Source: Myxococcota bacterium
GTDB taxonomy: Bacteria > Myxococcota_A > UBA9160 > UBA4427
DNA: 38,384 bases
Assembly (NCBI GenBank): GCA_030748735.1
Contig: JASMLK010000077.1
Coordinates: 1-38,384, forward strand
Direction: 5' to 3'
Positions 24,407-32,949 of this stretch are shown here, piece after piece. Position numbers and translations under genes: made by a program. The first letter of the stretch is position 1. Each line of letters begins with the position of its first letter. Below the pieces are notes generated by a model. That model did no database searches, was not told the DNA's origin, and was given only the letters and a program-made list of their open reading frames with translations.

Positions 24407-25387
24407 ATGTCCGAAGCTCCCCCCTCCATCTCCCTCGACCAGGCCGCCACCCGCGTGCGCGCACTTCTCGACAACATCGAAAGCGCAGTGCGGGGCAAGT
24501 CCGAGGTCGTGCTCCAGACCGTCACATGTCTGATCGCACGCGGCCATCTCTTGATCGAGGACGTGCCCGGTGTCGGCAAGACCACCCTTGCGCGCGCAAC
24601 GGCGCGTTCGATCGAAGCGGACTTCAATCGCATCCAGTTCACGAGTGATCTGCTTCCGAGCGACCTCGTCGGCGTGTCGGTCCCCGACCGGGTCGATGCC
24701 AGCCAGGCGCCCAGCTTCCGCTTCCAACCGGGGCCCCTCTTCGCGCACGTGGTCCTCGCGGACGAGATCAATCGCGCGCACCCGAAGTGCCAGTCCGCAC
24801 TGCTCGAAGCCATGAGCGAGCAGACGGTCAGTGTCGATGGCACGACCCACGCCCTGCCCGCCCCCTGGTTCGTGGTCGCGACCCAGAACCCGCTCGAGCA
24901 CTACGGCACGCACCCGCTACCCGAGTCGCAACTCGATCGCTTCTTGATGCGCATCGAGATCGGCTATCCCGACCGCGCCTACGAAGCCGACATCCTGCGG
25001 GAAGACCCCGCCGCGAGCGCACTCCCCGATCTCGGCCCCGTGCTTCATCTCGACGAACTGCGCGCCATCCAGGAACTCGCCGGCCAGGTGAAGTTCACCG
25101 ATGACCTCGTCGCCTACCTGCTCGCGATCGTCGAAGAAACCCGTCAGCACGAAGCCCTCGAACTCGGGGTGTCGCCCCGCGGTGCGATCGCGCTTCGCCG
25201 CGCGGCGCAGAGCCGAGCGTTGGTCGATGGACGCGACTACTGCATCCCCGAAGACGTGCGCGACTTCGCCCTCCCCGTGCTCACCCATCGCGTGGCTACA
25301 CGATTGGCCGGGGGCGCACGCAGCGCCGATGGCGACCCGAGTTGGGTGATCCGCGAGATCGTCGACCGCGTCCCCGTGCCTCTCTGA
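24407..25387 (+). CDS. MoxR-family AAA+ ATPase
   Basis: 326 residues. Walker A is LLIEDVPGVGKTTLARA, Walker B is HVVLADEINRAHPKCQSALLEAM, sensor 1 is FVVATQNPLEHYGTHPLPESQ and LDRFLMRI follows, all typical of the MRP/MoxR subgroup, with a C-terminal lid domain (SPRGAIALRRAAQSRALVDG). These ATPases act as chaperones for protein complexes and are encoded next to DUF58 and transglutaminase-like membrane proteins, exactly as here. The ATG at 24407 lies where the homology starts; an in-frame ATG at 24194 would add 71 atypical residues. It is the first gene of a three-gene operon, 21 bases before the DUF58 gene. Confidence 0.95.
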   Translation: MSEAPPSISLDQAATRVRALLDNIESAVRGKSEVVLQTVTCLIARGHLLIEDVPGVGKTTLARATARSIEADFNRIQFTSDLLPSDLVGVSVPDRVDASQAPSFRFQPGPLFAHVVLADEINRAHPKCQSALLEAMSEQTVSVDGTTHALPAPWFVVATQNPLEHYGTHPLPESQLDRFLMRIEIGYPDRAYEADILREDPAASALPDLGPVLHLDELRAIQELAGQVKFTDDLVAYLLAIVEETRQHEALELGVSPRGAIALRRAAQSRALVDGRDYCIPEDVRDFALPVLTHRVATRLAGGARSADGDPSWVIREIVDRVPVPL

Positions 25388-25408
25388 GCCAGCAAGAGGG
25401 ACGACGTC

Positions 25409-26539
25409 ATGGCCTCACGCTACGACGAACTGAAACAGAGGGTGCGTATCTTCCTGCGTCCCCCGCGACAGCTTCGTCCAACCCGCGCGGGTTGGATGTT
25501 CTTGATGATCAACTTCGGTGTGGGCTTTGCCGCGCTCAACACCGGGAACAACCTGCTCTACCTCGTGCTGTCGCTCCTGCTCGCCTTCCTCACCCTTTCG
25601 GGCTTTCTCTCCGAAGCCGCTCTTCGCGGACTCCAGGTGAGGCGCACGCTTCCCGGCGAGATGTTTGCGGGGCAGCCGAACGCCGTCCGCATCGAAGTGC
25701 GCAACCGCCAACGCAAGGTGCCCGCCTTCGCGATCGTGGTAGAGGATCGCGTAGCCCCTCCGCCCGAAGTCGAAGACCCGATCGACGGTGACTGGCGACT
25801 CACGCGCGATCGCGACATCCCGGTCGTGGGCCGCATCTTCGCCTTGCGGATCTCACCGGGCGACGTCCAGACGCGGCGCTACACGCTCGAACCCGAACGG
25901 CGAGGCCCACTGGTCTTTCACAGCGTTCGCGTGTCGACCCGCTTCCCTTTCGGCCTCTTCCTGAAGTCGCGCACGATTCGCGCAAGTGGCGAGGCGCTCG
26001 TCTATCCCCACGTCGAGGCGCTTGCTTCACCGTCACCGCGCTTCGGCGGCGAAGGCAACACCGAAGCACCCGCCCGTGCGCGGCAAGGTGGCGACGATGT
26101 CAGCGGCCTGCGCGAATGGGCACCGGGGGACGCCCTGCGCCATGTCCACTGGAGGAGTTCCCTGCGGCGCGGACAGCTGACCGTGCGCACCTTCGACGAA
26201 GAGCGGCACGCCGAAATCGAAGTGCGTCTGCGCACCGCCGGCGTTCACCCGGGCGATGCCTTCGAACAACAGGTTTCCTGGGCCGCCTCCGAAGTCGTTG
26301 CGCAACTCGCGGCCGGCATGCGGGTGGGCCTGCTGACCGACGATGACCATCTCGCGCCAGCCGACGGCCGGCGGCAGCGCACGCGGTTGCTCTCCCACCT
26401 GGCTCGCGTCCAACCTCGTGGCACGAGCGACCGGGAACCGCTCGCCCACCGCGTCGAAACCGACACCGCGGAAGGTGCCAGCTCGGGGCTCCACACGGAC
26501 ATCGACGACAATCGTCGCGCTGAGACACGACGCTCATGA
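25409..26539 (+). CDS. DUF58 domain membrane protein
   Basis: 376 residues. Two hydrophobic segments near the N-terminus (about residues 28-45, MFLMINFGVGFAALN, and 49-68, LLYLVLSLLLAFLTLSGF) anchor the protein; the signature 'NTGNNLLYLVLS' is typical. A beta-rich region follows, then the DUF58 core DVSGLREWAPGDALRHVHWR with the downstream LTVRTFDEERHAEIEV. The function of the family is unsettled; members work with MoxR ATPases and TgpA-like transglutaminases in envelope processes. The stop overlaps the next ATG by four bases (ATGA). Confidence 0.92.
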   Translation: MASRYDELKQRVRIFLRPPRQLRPTRAGWMFLMINFGVGFAALNTGNNLLYLVLSLLLAFLTLSGFLSEAALRGLQVRRTLPGEMFAGQPNAVRIEVRNRQRKVPAFAIVVEDRVAPPPEVEDPIDGDWRLTRDRDIPVVGRIFALRISPGDVQTRRYTLEPERRGPLVFHSVRVSTRFPFGLFLKSRTIRASGEALVYPHVEALASPSPRFGGEGNTEAPARARQGGDDVSGLREWAPGDALRHVHWRSSLRRGQLTVRTFDEERHAEIEVRLRTAGVHPGDAFEQQVSWAASEVVAQLAAGMRVGLLTDDDHLAPADGRRQRTRLLSHLARVQPRGTSDREPLAHRVETDTAEGASSGLHTDIDDNRRAETRRS

Positions 26540-28656
26540 GCCGGCTGCAATTTCGCGCCAGCGTCGAAGACCCGCGCCCCGTCGCCGCCTGGGTCATGGT
26601 GAGCGTCGCCATCGGCACCCTTTCGATCACGGGTCAGCTCGCGCTCTGGGCCGTCGCCGCCAGCGCGACCGCGGTGCTGTTCTCGCTGCTGCATCGCGAA
26701 ACACCGCGCCCCTGGCAGAAGAGCACGTGGTTCCTGAACCCGGCGGTGATGTCGATCGCCCTCGTGTCGATGACCCTCGCGTGGCGCGGCGAACCCGTGA
26801 CGATCGCCCTCGCCCACTTCGCCGTGCTGACCCAGAGTCTGCAGCTGCTCGACGCGCGTGCGCGCAAGAGCGAGTTCCTGTTGGTCGCGCTCGCGCTCTT
26901 CCAGGTCGTGCTGGCCGCGAACCTGACCGACAGCGTCTTCTTCCCGCCGATGTTGATCGCCTTCCTGGCTGCGACGACCTGGACCCTGCTCGTCCACACG
27001 CTGCGCAGTGAAGCCATCGAAGCCGGTGACACAACGCACCCCGATCCCGCCATCACCCGCGGCCTCACGCGCACCACGGTCCTGGCCAGCGGCATTTCGA
27101 TCCTGCTCGCGCTCGTGATCTTCACCATGCTCCCGCGCTTTCGCTCTTCGATCGTGCAGGGAGGCGGCCCCGACCGCCGCGCGGTCGCGGGCTTCACCGA
27201 CGAGGTGAAGCTCGGCACGATCGGCAAGATTCGCATGGACAGCTCCGTGGTCCTGCGGATCGAAACCCTCGAAGGCAAGGCACCTCCTCCGAGCCAGGGC
27301 TATTGGCGCGGCCTCGCCTTCGATCACTTCGATGGCGAGCGTTGGTCGGTGACACCGCAGATGCGAAGCGCACCGGGCGGGAGTCCCACCTTCGGGATCG
27401 ATCTCGGACGCGCCCATGCGAACCAACCCCTCGAACAACGCATCGTGCGCGAACCCGTGACGGGAGGCGTGCTATTCGGAAGCGGCGAGGCCCGCGCGGT
27501 TCGCGGCGCAATCAGACGCGTCGAGATCGATGTGAACGGCAGCCTGTACTCGCCCGTCGATCAGGCGAAGCGCGTGCGATACACGATCCGCACCGACGCA
27601 CATCAACCCAGCGACGATGCACTGCGCCGCGATGCCACCAGCGCACCCCATCTGCGCCCGGAGGCCTACCTCGCCCTGCCCGCCATGGGCGAGGCCATCA
27701 CGGACCTCGCCAGTTCGATCATCCGCGACATGGGCAGTGATGCCGACCGCGTGCGCGCGATCGAAACCCACCTGCGGAGCAAGGGGCAGTACACCGACTC
27801 GCCACGTGCGATGGACCCCGCCCTCGGCGATTCGCCTGTAGAGGGGTTCCTGCTCGGTGAGCTATCCGGCCACTGCGAGTACTTCGCCAGCGGCATGGTG
27901 GTCTTGCTGCGATCGATCGGGATTCCCGCGCGTCTCGTGAATGGGTTCGCTGGGGGCCAGCGCAATGAGCTCGGTGACTTCATCGAAGTGACTCGGGCCG
28001 ACGCCCACACCTGGGTCGAAGTCCACTACGCGGATGCGGGTTGGGTGCGCTACGACCCGACACCTCCCGGCCTGCGCACGCGCGAAGAACTCCCGCCCAA
28101 CCTGGTGAGCCGATTCGCCGAGTTGGCGAGCACCGTCGAACTCTGGTGGTACCAACGTGTCGTCGACTTCGACACGTCCGACCAGGTGGCCGTCATCCGT
28201 TCGACCTGGCTCGCGTGGCGGGCGCTGCGCGAGACGACGAGTGAAGCCGCCTCTGTCGAAGTCAAGCGCGACGAGAGCGGGGCACTCGAGATCGACGCGA
28301 GTGTCGAAGCGATCGTGTTCGTGGGGCTCGTGATTGCGCTGTTCGTGCTCATCGCGAATGCGCGACGTCCGAAGCGAAAGCGCGTCGACGTGCCCCGCGT
28401 CTACGGTCGCGCACTCGCACTATTGGCGCGGCGTGGCCTGGCCCGCGGTCGCGCGACCACGGCGCGCGACTTCGCGCGTGAAGTGACAGGACGCCTGCCG
28501 AGCGAAAACGCGCGTGCCTTCGAAGCGATCACCGACGCCTATCTCGCCCAACGCTTCGGCCAGCGGCCCGCGCCACCACTTGGCGACGAATGGAAGGCGA
28601 TGCGGCGCGGCCTGCCCCGGCGCTTCGCGAAGGCTCTGGATCAGAGCGCGCCGTAG
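26536..28656 (+). CDS. TgpA-like transmembrane transglutaminase (DUF3488 / DUF4129)
   Basis: 706 residues. Several membrane helices occupy the first 200 residues (for example VMVSVAIGTLSITGQLAL, FLLVALALFQVVLAA, ISILLALVIFTML), followed by a large periplasmic part containing a transglutaminase-like domain with the complete triad: C447 in GHCEYFASGMVVLLRS, H491 in RADAHTWVEV and D507 in VRYDPTPPG. A final membrane helix (about 590-612) and a cytoplasmic DUF4129-like tail end the protein. Homologues such as TgpA of Pseudomonas are important for viability and envelope integrity. It is the third gene of the MoxR-DUF58 operon and ends in a 16-base overlap with the convergent queE. Confidence 0.93.
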   Translation: MSRLQFRASVEDPRPVAAWVMVSVAIGTLSITGQLALWAVAASATAVLFSLLHRETPRPWQKSTWFLNPAVMSIALVSMTLAWRGEPVTIALAHFAVLTQSLQLLDARARKSEFLLVALALFQVVLAANLTDSVFFPPMLIAFLAATTWTLLVHTLRSEAIEAGDTTHPDPAITRGLTRTTVLASGISILLALVIFTMLPRFRSSIVQGGGPDRRAVAGFTDEVKLGTIGKIRMDSSVVLRIETLEGKAPPPSQGYWRGLAFDHFDGERWSVTPQMRSAPGGSPTFGIDLGRAHANQPLEQRIVREPVTGGVLFGSGEARAVRGAIRRVEIDVNGSLYSPVDQAKRVRYTIRTDAHQPSDDALRRDATSAPHLRPEAYLALPAMGEAITDLASSIIRDMGSDADRVRAIETHLRSKGQYTDSPRAMDPALGDSPVEGFLLGELSGHCEYFASGMVVLLRSIGIPARLVNGFAGGQRNELGDFIEVTRADAHTWVEVHYADAGWVRYDPTPPGLRTREELPPNLVSRFAELASTVELWWYQRVVDFDTSDQVAVIRSTWLAWRALRETTSEAASVEVKRDESGALEIDASVEAIVFVGLVIALFVLIANARRPKRKRVDVPRVYGRALALLARRGLARGRATTARDFAREVTGRLPSENARAFEAITDAYLAQRFGQRPAPPLGDEWKAMRRGLPRRFAKALDQSAP

Positions 28657-29399
28657 GCGCGATGGGTCTGCGGAATCAGCCTCACATCTTCGACCCATTC
28701 CTGCGCGACCGCGAGCAGCGGCAACAGTTCGCTCGGCCTCGGGCTCGTGCGCACGCGGGCGAACGGGCTGACGGGCTGCAGCACGAAGGGGATCGCGGGA
28801 TCGACCGACGCGATCTCCCGGGCCGCCGTCGCGACTTCTTCAGGCGAGGTCTCTGGGGTCACGACGAGCTTCACGTAGACCTCACAACTCGCATGGGAAA
28901 TCTCGAGGAACCTCTTGTGGCGACTCAGGAAATTCGGCTCCTTCGAGATGTCCGCATAAGCCGCCTCGACGGGCGATTTCCAGTCCATCGACACGACATC
29001 GACGACGTCGACGACCGCTTCGAGTCCTTCGACTTCGAGGCCGTGGGTTTCGAGCAGGAAGCGCGCGGAAGTCGGCGCCACGAGTTCGGCGATCGCGCGC
29101 ACGGCCTCTGGCTGCAGCAGCGGTTCGCCACCGGTCACGCTGACGAAGCGTTGCTCGGCAAACGCCAGGCGGGCAACTGCCGCAGCCACGTCGTCGATCG
29201 ACGCGGGGTTGTCGAAGGTTTCGAACTTCCCGCTGCCAGCCGACGTCTCGAATCGCCACTGCGCAGCCGGCTTCCAGGTGCCGGGCGAATCACAGTACAG
29301 GCAACGCAAGTCGCATTCGCCCAGGCGAACGAACACCGTCGACGTTCCGACGTAGGGGCCTTCGCCCTGCGCGGATGCAAAGATCTCGACGAGGTTCAT
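28641..29399 (-). CDS. queE: 7-carboxy-7-deazaguanine synthase (radical SAM)
   Basis: 252 residues. It converts 6-carboxy-tetrahydropterin to 7-carboxy-7-deazaguanine in queuosine/deazapurine synthesis. The N-terminus is diagnostic (VEIFASAQGEGPYVGTSTVF) and the cluster motif is C29-x3-C33-x2-C36 (GECDLRCLYCDSPG). VTGGEPLLQPE and ETHGLEVEGL follow. The ATG at 29399 begins just before the conserved start; an upstream ATG at 29444 adds 15 residues. No queC, queD or queF is nearby. It lies 67 bases after the DHH-like gene on the same strand and overlaps the convergent transglutaminase gene by 16 bases. Confidence 0.93.
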   Translation of the reverse strand: MNLVEIFASAQGEGPYVGTSTVFVRLGECDLRCLYCDSPGTWKPAAQWRFETSAGSGKFETFDNPASIDDVAAAVARLAFAEQRFVSVTGGEPLLQPEAVRAIAELVAPTSARFLLETHGLEVEGLEAVVDVVDVVSMDWKSPVEAAYADISKEPNFLSRHKRFLEISHASCEVYVKLVVTPETSPEEVATAAREIASVDPAIPFVLQPVSPFARVRTSPRPSELLPLLAVAQEWVEDVRLIPQTHRAYGAL

Positions 29400-29466
29400 C
29401 ACGCCCTTCGCAACGTCGGGCTGGCCTCGTTTGCCGAGCCGCACTCGAAGCGCGTCGCGCGCGAAC

Positions 29467-32394
29467 TCATCGGTCGAGCAGCGTGCGCCCCATCACGATC
29501 TCGCTGATGACATCATCGAGTCGCCCGGGGTTCTCCGCACGACCCTGCACGATGAATCGCGCCACGTGATCGTCGTCGGGCAGCCCATCGACCCATTCGA
29601 GTTTGTCGGCGAGGTGATCCACCATGCTCGCGAAATCGAGGGTGCGACGGCCTGCCCCTTCGTCCCCGCTGACCACGACCAGGTTGCCCTCGGCCCGCGT
29701 CGCCAACGAGAGACTTGCGCTGTAGCGCTCCCGTGCGATGCGTGCCGCGAGGTTCAGGTCGAGTTCGGCGGGCACGTCGAGGATGATCATGCTCTGACCG
29801 GCGAAGTGCACCAGCCGGAAGTCCTGCTTCGAAACGAAGTCGACTTCGGGCGGGGGCGGCGGAAGCTCGGCGCGCGCCGCCTCCTTGGCGAGGTCACTGG
29901 GACGCCCGGCCAGCAGCGGTTCGAGGTCGCGCTGCCGCGACCCGCTCTGCTTGGCGAGTTCGCCCAGCCGATACCACCACACGCGACCCCAACGTTCGTA
30001 GTCGTGTTCGGTGAAGCGACCCGCTGCGAGGTCGACGAGCTTGTCCGAAAAACGGCTGCGGCGCGTAAAGCCTTCGATCAAGAGCGGCAGCGAGCTTTCG
30101 AGCCCGGCCTTCACGTGGATCTGGTCTTCACCCAACGCCTGCTTCAGGGCACCGAGGTCTTCCGGCGGCCACTCGCGGTGGTCGATCCAGGTGAGACGGC
30201 CCGCGTAGATCGCCGCAGCCTGGACGACATCGCCCGCGGGCGACGGCGTGAAGCCGATCAGGTAGATCGGCGTGTCTTCGCGCAGGTCGGTCGCGCCGCC
30301 CCGGAAGAAGCTCATGAGTTCGGCCTGGGTGTAGACCCAGATGCCTTCGAGCAGCCGGAGTTCGCGCGCGAGCAGCACCGCGGCGAGCAGTGAATCGCGA
30401 TCGGCGTGCGCGACGATCGCGACGCGGCGGCGCGGCGGCTTCGGAGGCTCTGTCGGCGCCTCCTTTTCCGCCTCGGGTTTGCGTCCCCGGCGACGCTTGT
30501 CGCGGGCATGCGCGGGGCTTTCGGTTTCTTCTTCTTCGTCGTCGTACACCGGTGCGGCGGCGCCTTCGTCCTCGACTTCGTCGGGCAATTCGGAAAGGCC
30601 CTGTTCGAGCAACGCGTCGTCGTCGTCGTCGCCCTCACTGGCCTTACCGGCCTTTGCGGCAGCACCGGCATCGGCGCGTGCTCCGCGTTCCCGCTTGGTG
30701 TCACCGCCCCGGTCTTCGGCTTCGGCGCCGTCACCGCCCTTGCGTCGGCGCCCGCGCGAGCGGCGACCGCGACGGCGCGAACGGCCGTCGTCGCCATCGT
30801 CGTCGCGCGCGTCGTCTGCGAGATCGAAGGAAGACATCTCTTCGAAGCGAGGCTTCGCCTTGCGCGTGGGTTCTGCGCCTTCGCCTTCGGCGACCGCGGC
30901 TTCAGCTGCGGCGCTGTCTTCGGCGTCGCCGCCTTCGGCCCCGCGTCGTTCACCACCGCGTCCCCGACGTCCGCGACGCCGCGATCGGCCGCGGCCGTTG
31001 CCCTCGCCCTTCGCAGTCGCATCGCCATCGGTTTCGGCGCCTTCCTGTCCGGCGTCCTTGGCTTCGACCGCGCCCTTGCCTCGACCGCGGGGCTTTTCGC
31101 GATCCTGATCCTTGTCCTGCTCCTGGCTCTTCTCTACCGCGGCCCCTTCGCCCCCGCGTCCGCGGCGGCCTCGATCTCCACCGCGCCCGCGACGACCGCG
31201 GCCCGTCGCAATCGGCACCGCTTCGCCGGAACCGCAGATCGCGACCTCGAGACCGCGGTCGCGAGCATTCGTGCGGATCTCGAGCAGATCATGAGAGAGA
31301 TTGAGCAGTGGCAGCACCTTCGCCACACCCGGCGCGAATTCGCGGGCGATCAACGCGAGGCGGAAGCCGTCGAGTCGTACCGGCGCTTCGGCTCCGGCCA
31401 ACAGCACGGGAAGTGCGGCGCGCAGTTCGAGTGCCGCATCGAGGACCACGCCGAGGGCAGCCAGGCTCAGCGAACCCCGTGCGGCCGTCGCAACCGGCAC
31501 GCCCGAGCCGTTCACTCCGACCGAATCGATCACGTCGAGGTCCTTGCCACCGACCGGCCAGGAAACGAGGGAACGCAACTCGAGGGCCTGCGCGACCAGC
31601 GGCTGCAGGCGAGCGCGAACGCCCTCGTCGCCTTCGCGCGTGCGACGGTCGTTGAGGCGCTTGCGCAAGTTGCCTTCGAGGCCGTCGAGTACACCGGCGA
31701 GGCTGTCACTCGCGAGCTTGGCGCTCGAGCGAGCGGGCAGGATCGTGTCGAGCACGACGCCCGAGTCGTCAGCGCGAAGTTCGGCCACGCGACGCGCCAT
31801 CAACACGAGTTCGACGCTGCGGCCGAAGCCGCGAATCGCACCACCGTGCTTCGACGCCAAACCCTCGAGGGCCGCCGCGGCGCGTGCAAAGAGCTCGCGA
31901 TCGTTCGCATTCGCGATCTGCTGGGCAGCCGCGCCCACCGGCACGACACCCGGTTGGCGTTCGTGAACCGGCGTAACCTCGACCGGCGAATCGGCCAACG
32001 TCGGCGCCGCCACGGGCCGAACCTTGAAGCCCGAATCGGGCACCAGCGCGAGCCGGCGACGCGCCGAGCGATTCCAGTTGGGAGAGACGACGAACACTTC
32101 TCCTTCGAACGGCGTGTCCCCGCCCTGCTTCGACGCGGCAATCAAGCCCGCGAGCAGGGCATCGCCTGCCGACCGGGGAGCGAAGCTCACGAGAACGGGG
32201 CGACCGTTCTTGTCCTCGCCCTGGCCGATGGCGGCGTAGGAGTCGGGTACTTCTTCGATCGTTTCAGCGGCCATCACCTCGAGGCGGGCCAGATCGAGAA
32301 TCCCTTCTTCGAGCATGCGCGCGAACACGCGCTGGCCGTTGATCGCGACATCGCCAGCCGGCTGACGGCGACGTCTCGAAAACCTTCTCATCAT
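29467..32394 (-). CDS. Large DHH-like phosphoesterase-fold protein with RG/RGG-rich disordered middle
   Basis: 975 residues from the ATG at 32394, preceded by GAGGAG. Residues 1-395 form a mostly helical region I do not recognise. Residues about 400-650 are low complexity: RGRRGRGG-type blocks alternate with acidic runs, like the C-terminal half of RNase E. From about 653 a DHH-type domain is suggested by VAIVAHADRDSLLAAVLLA and, near 737, LTWIDHREWP, which sits where DHH proteins have 'DHH'. A DHHA1-like C-terminal part contains 'LVVVSGDEGAGRR' and DHVARFIVQGRAE. One aspartate-bearing strand of the active site appears replaced by YLIGFTPS, and the third residue of DHH is Arg, so activity may be altered. 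Probable role: RNA or nucleotide binding. Distance to queE is 67 bases. Confidence 0.8.
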   Translation of the reverse strand: MMRRFSRRRRQPAGDVAINGQRVFARMLEEGILDLARLEVMAAETIEEVPDSYAAIGQGEDKNGRPVLVSFAPRSAGDALLAGLIAASKQGGDTPFEGEVFVVSPNWNRSARRRLALVPDSGFKVRPVAAPTLADSPVEVTPVHERQPGVVPVGAAAQQIANANDRELFARAAAALEGLASKHGGAIRGFGRSVELVLMARRVAELRADDSGVVLDTILPARSSAKLASDSLAGVLDGLEGNLRKRLNDRRTREGDEGVRARLQPLVAQALELRSLVSWPVGGKDLDVIDSVGVNGSGVPVATAARGSLSLAALGVVLDAALELRAALPVLLAGAEAPVRLDGFRLALIAREFAPGVAKVLPLLNLSHDLLEIRTNARDRGLEVAICGSGEAVPIATGRGRRGRGGDRGRRGRGGEGAAVEKSQEQDKDQDREKPRGRGKGAVEAKDAGQEGAETDGDATAKGEGNGRGRSRRRGRRGRGGERRGAEGGDAEDSAAAEAAVAEGEGAEPTRKAKPRFEEMSSFDLADDARDDDGDDGRSRRRGRRSRGRRRKGGDGAEAEDRGGDTKRERGARADAGAAAKAGKASEGDDDDDALLEQGLSELPDEVEDEGAAAPVYDDEEEETESPAHARDKRRRGRKPEAEKEAPTEPPKPPRRRVAIVAHADRDSLLAAVLLARELRLLEGIWVYTQAELMSFFRGGATDLREDTPIYLIGFTPSPAGDVVQAAAIYAGRLTWIDHREWPPEDLGALKQALGEDQIHVKAGLESSLPLLIEGFTRRSRFSDKLVDLAAGRFTEHDYERWGRVWWYRLGELAKQSGSRQRDLEPLLAGRPSDLAKEAARAELPPPPPEVDFVSKQDFRLVHFAGQSMIILDVPAELDLNLAARIARERYSASLSLATRAEGNLVVVSGDEGAGRRTLDFASMVDHLADKLEWVDGLPDDDHVARFIVQGRAENPGRLDDVISEIVMGRTLLDR

Positions 32395-32584
32395 TGGGTC
32401 TCCTCGAAGTTCGCGCGGTCGACGACCGGGCCGTGGGAGCGCCTGCGCGGTTTCTGTGGGGGCACGCCTGGGAAGGCGTCGGCTCCGGTGTGACCTGCGG
32501 CGAACTTCTGTGTCTGTGTTCTGACTGTGATTATTCGATACCCGCCGGACGGCAACTGCCGGCCGCGCGGAGTTGGCGTTGCTT

Positions 32585-32935
32585 TCAGTCCGCCCCGACA
32601 TCCACCTGGGCCAGGGTCAGGACTGCGTTTTCGACCAGCGAAAGCGTTGCGTCGTTGACCACGCTCTGCAGTTCGCTGAACAACCGGTCGCTTCCCACAG
32701 CGACGGAGAGTTGATCTTTGTGTTTGGTGAAATCGAGCATGATGCCGCCGAGCAGTTTACGATCGGTTCGCGAGTGTTTCTGCAGGCGGTTCCAACTTTC
32801 GAGCGGCACTTCGATCTTCATCTCACGCAACTCGCGGTATTCCTCGGGCAGGGTGTCGCGCAACAAGCTGAGCACGACCGCGTCTTCCGTCTTCGACAGA
32901 GCGGCGTTCCAGAAGCGTCCCCTCGCGAGCAACAC
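32585..32935 (-). CDS. Hypothetical protein, 116 residues
   Basis: I do not recognise it. GTG start at 32935 with a strong GGGAGGGGAGG five bases upstream, and only 14 bases after the stop of the 396-residue gene, so it is probably translated. Composition is balanced and globular-looking (LPEEYRELREMKIEVPLESW, then a Leu/Val-rich helical end). There is no signal peptide or membrane segment. It precedes the large DHH-like gene by 190 bases and likely belongs to the same transcription unit. Confidence 0.65.
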   Translation of the reverse strand: MLLARGRFWNAALSKTEDAVVLSLLRDTLPEEYRELREMKIEVPLESWNRLQKHSRTDRKLLGGIMLDFTKHKDQLSVAVGSDRLFSELQSVVNDATLSLVENAVLTLAQVDVGAD

Positions 32936-32949
32936 AGCGCCTCCCCTCC

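Noticed and set aside
26245..27438. Minus-strand open frame opposite the DUF58/transglutaminase junction
   Set aside because: It crosses two coupled real genes; the Arg/Gly/Glu/His-rich product is typical of an antisense shadow.
30406..32493. A 695-codon plus-strand frame opposite the DHH-like gene
   Set aside because: Ala/Arg-rich product without domains; the opposite frame has a Shine-Dalgarno, operon context and recognisable C-terminal motifs.
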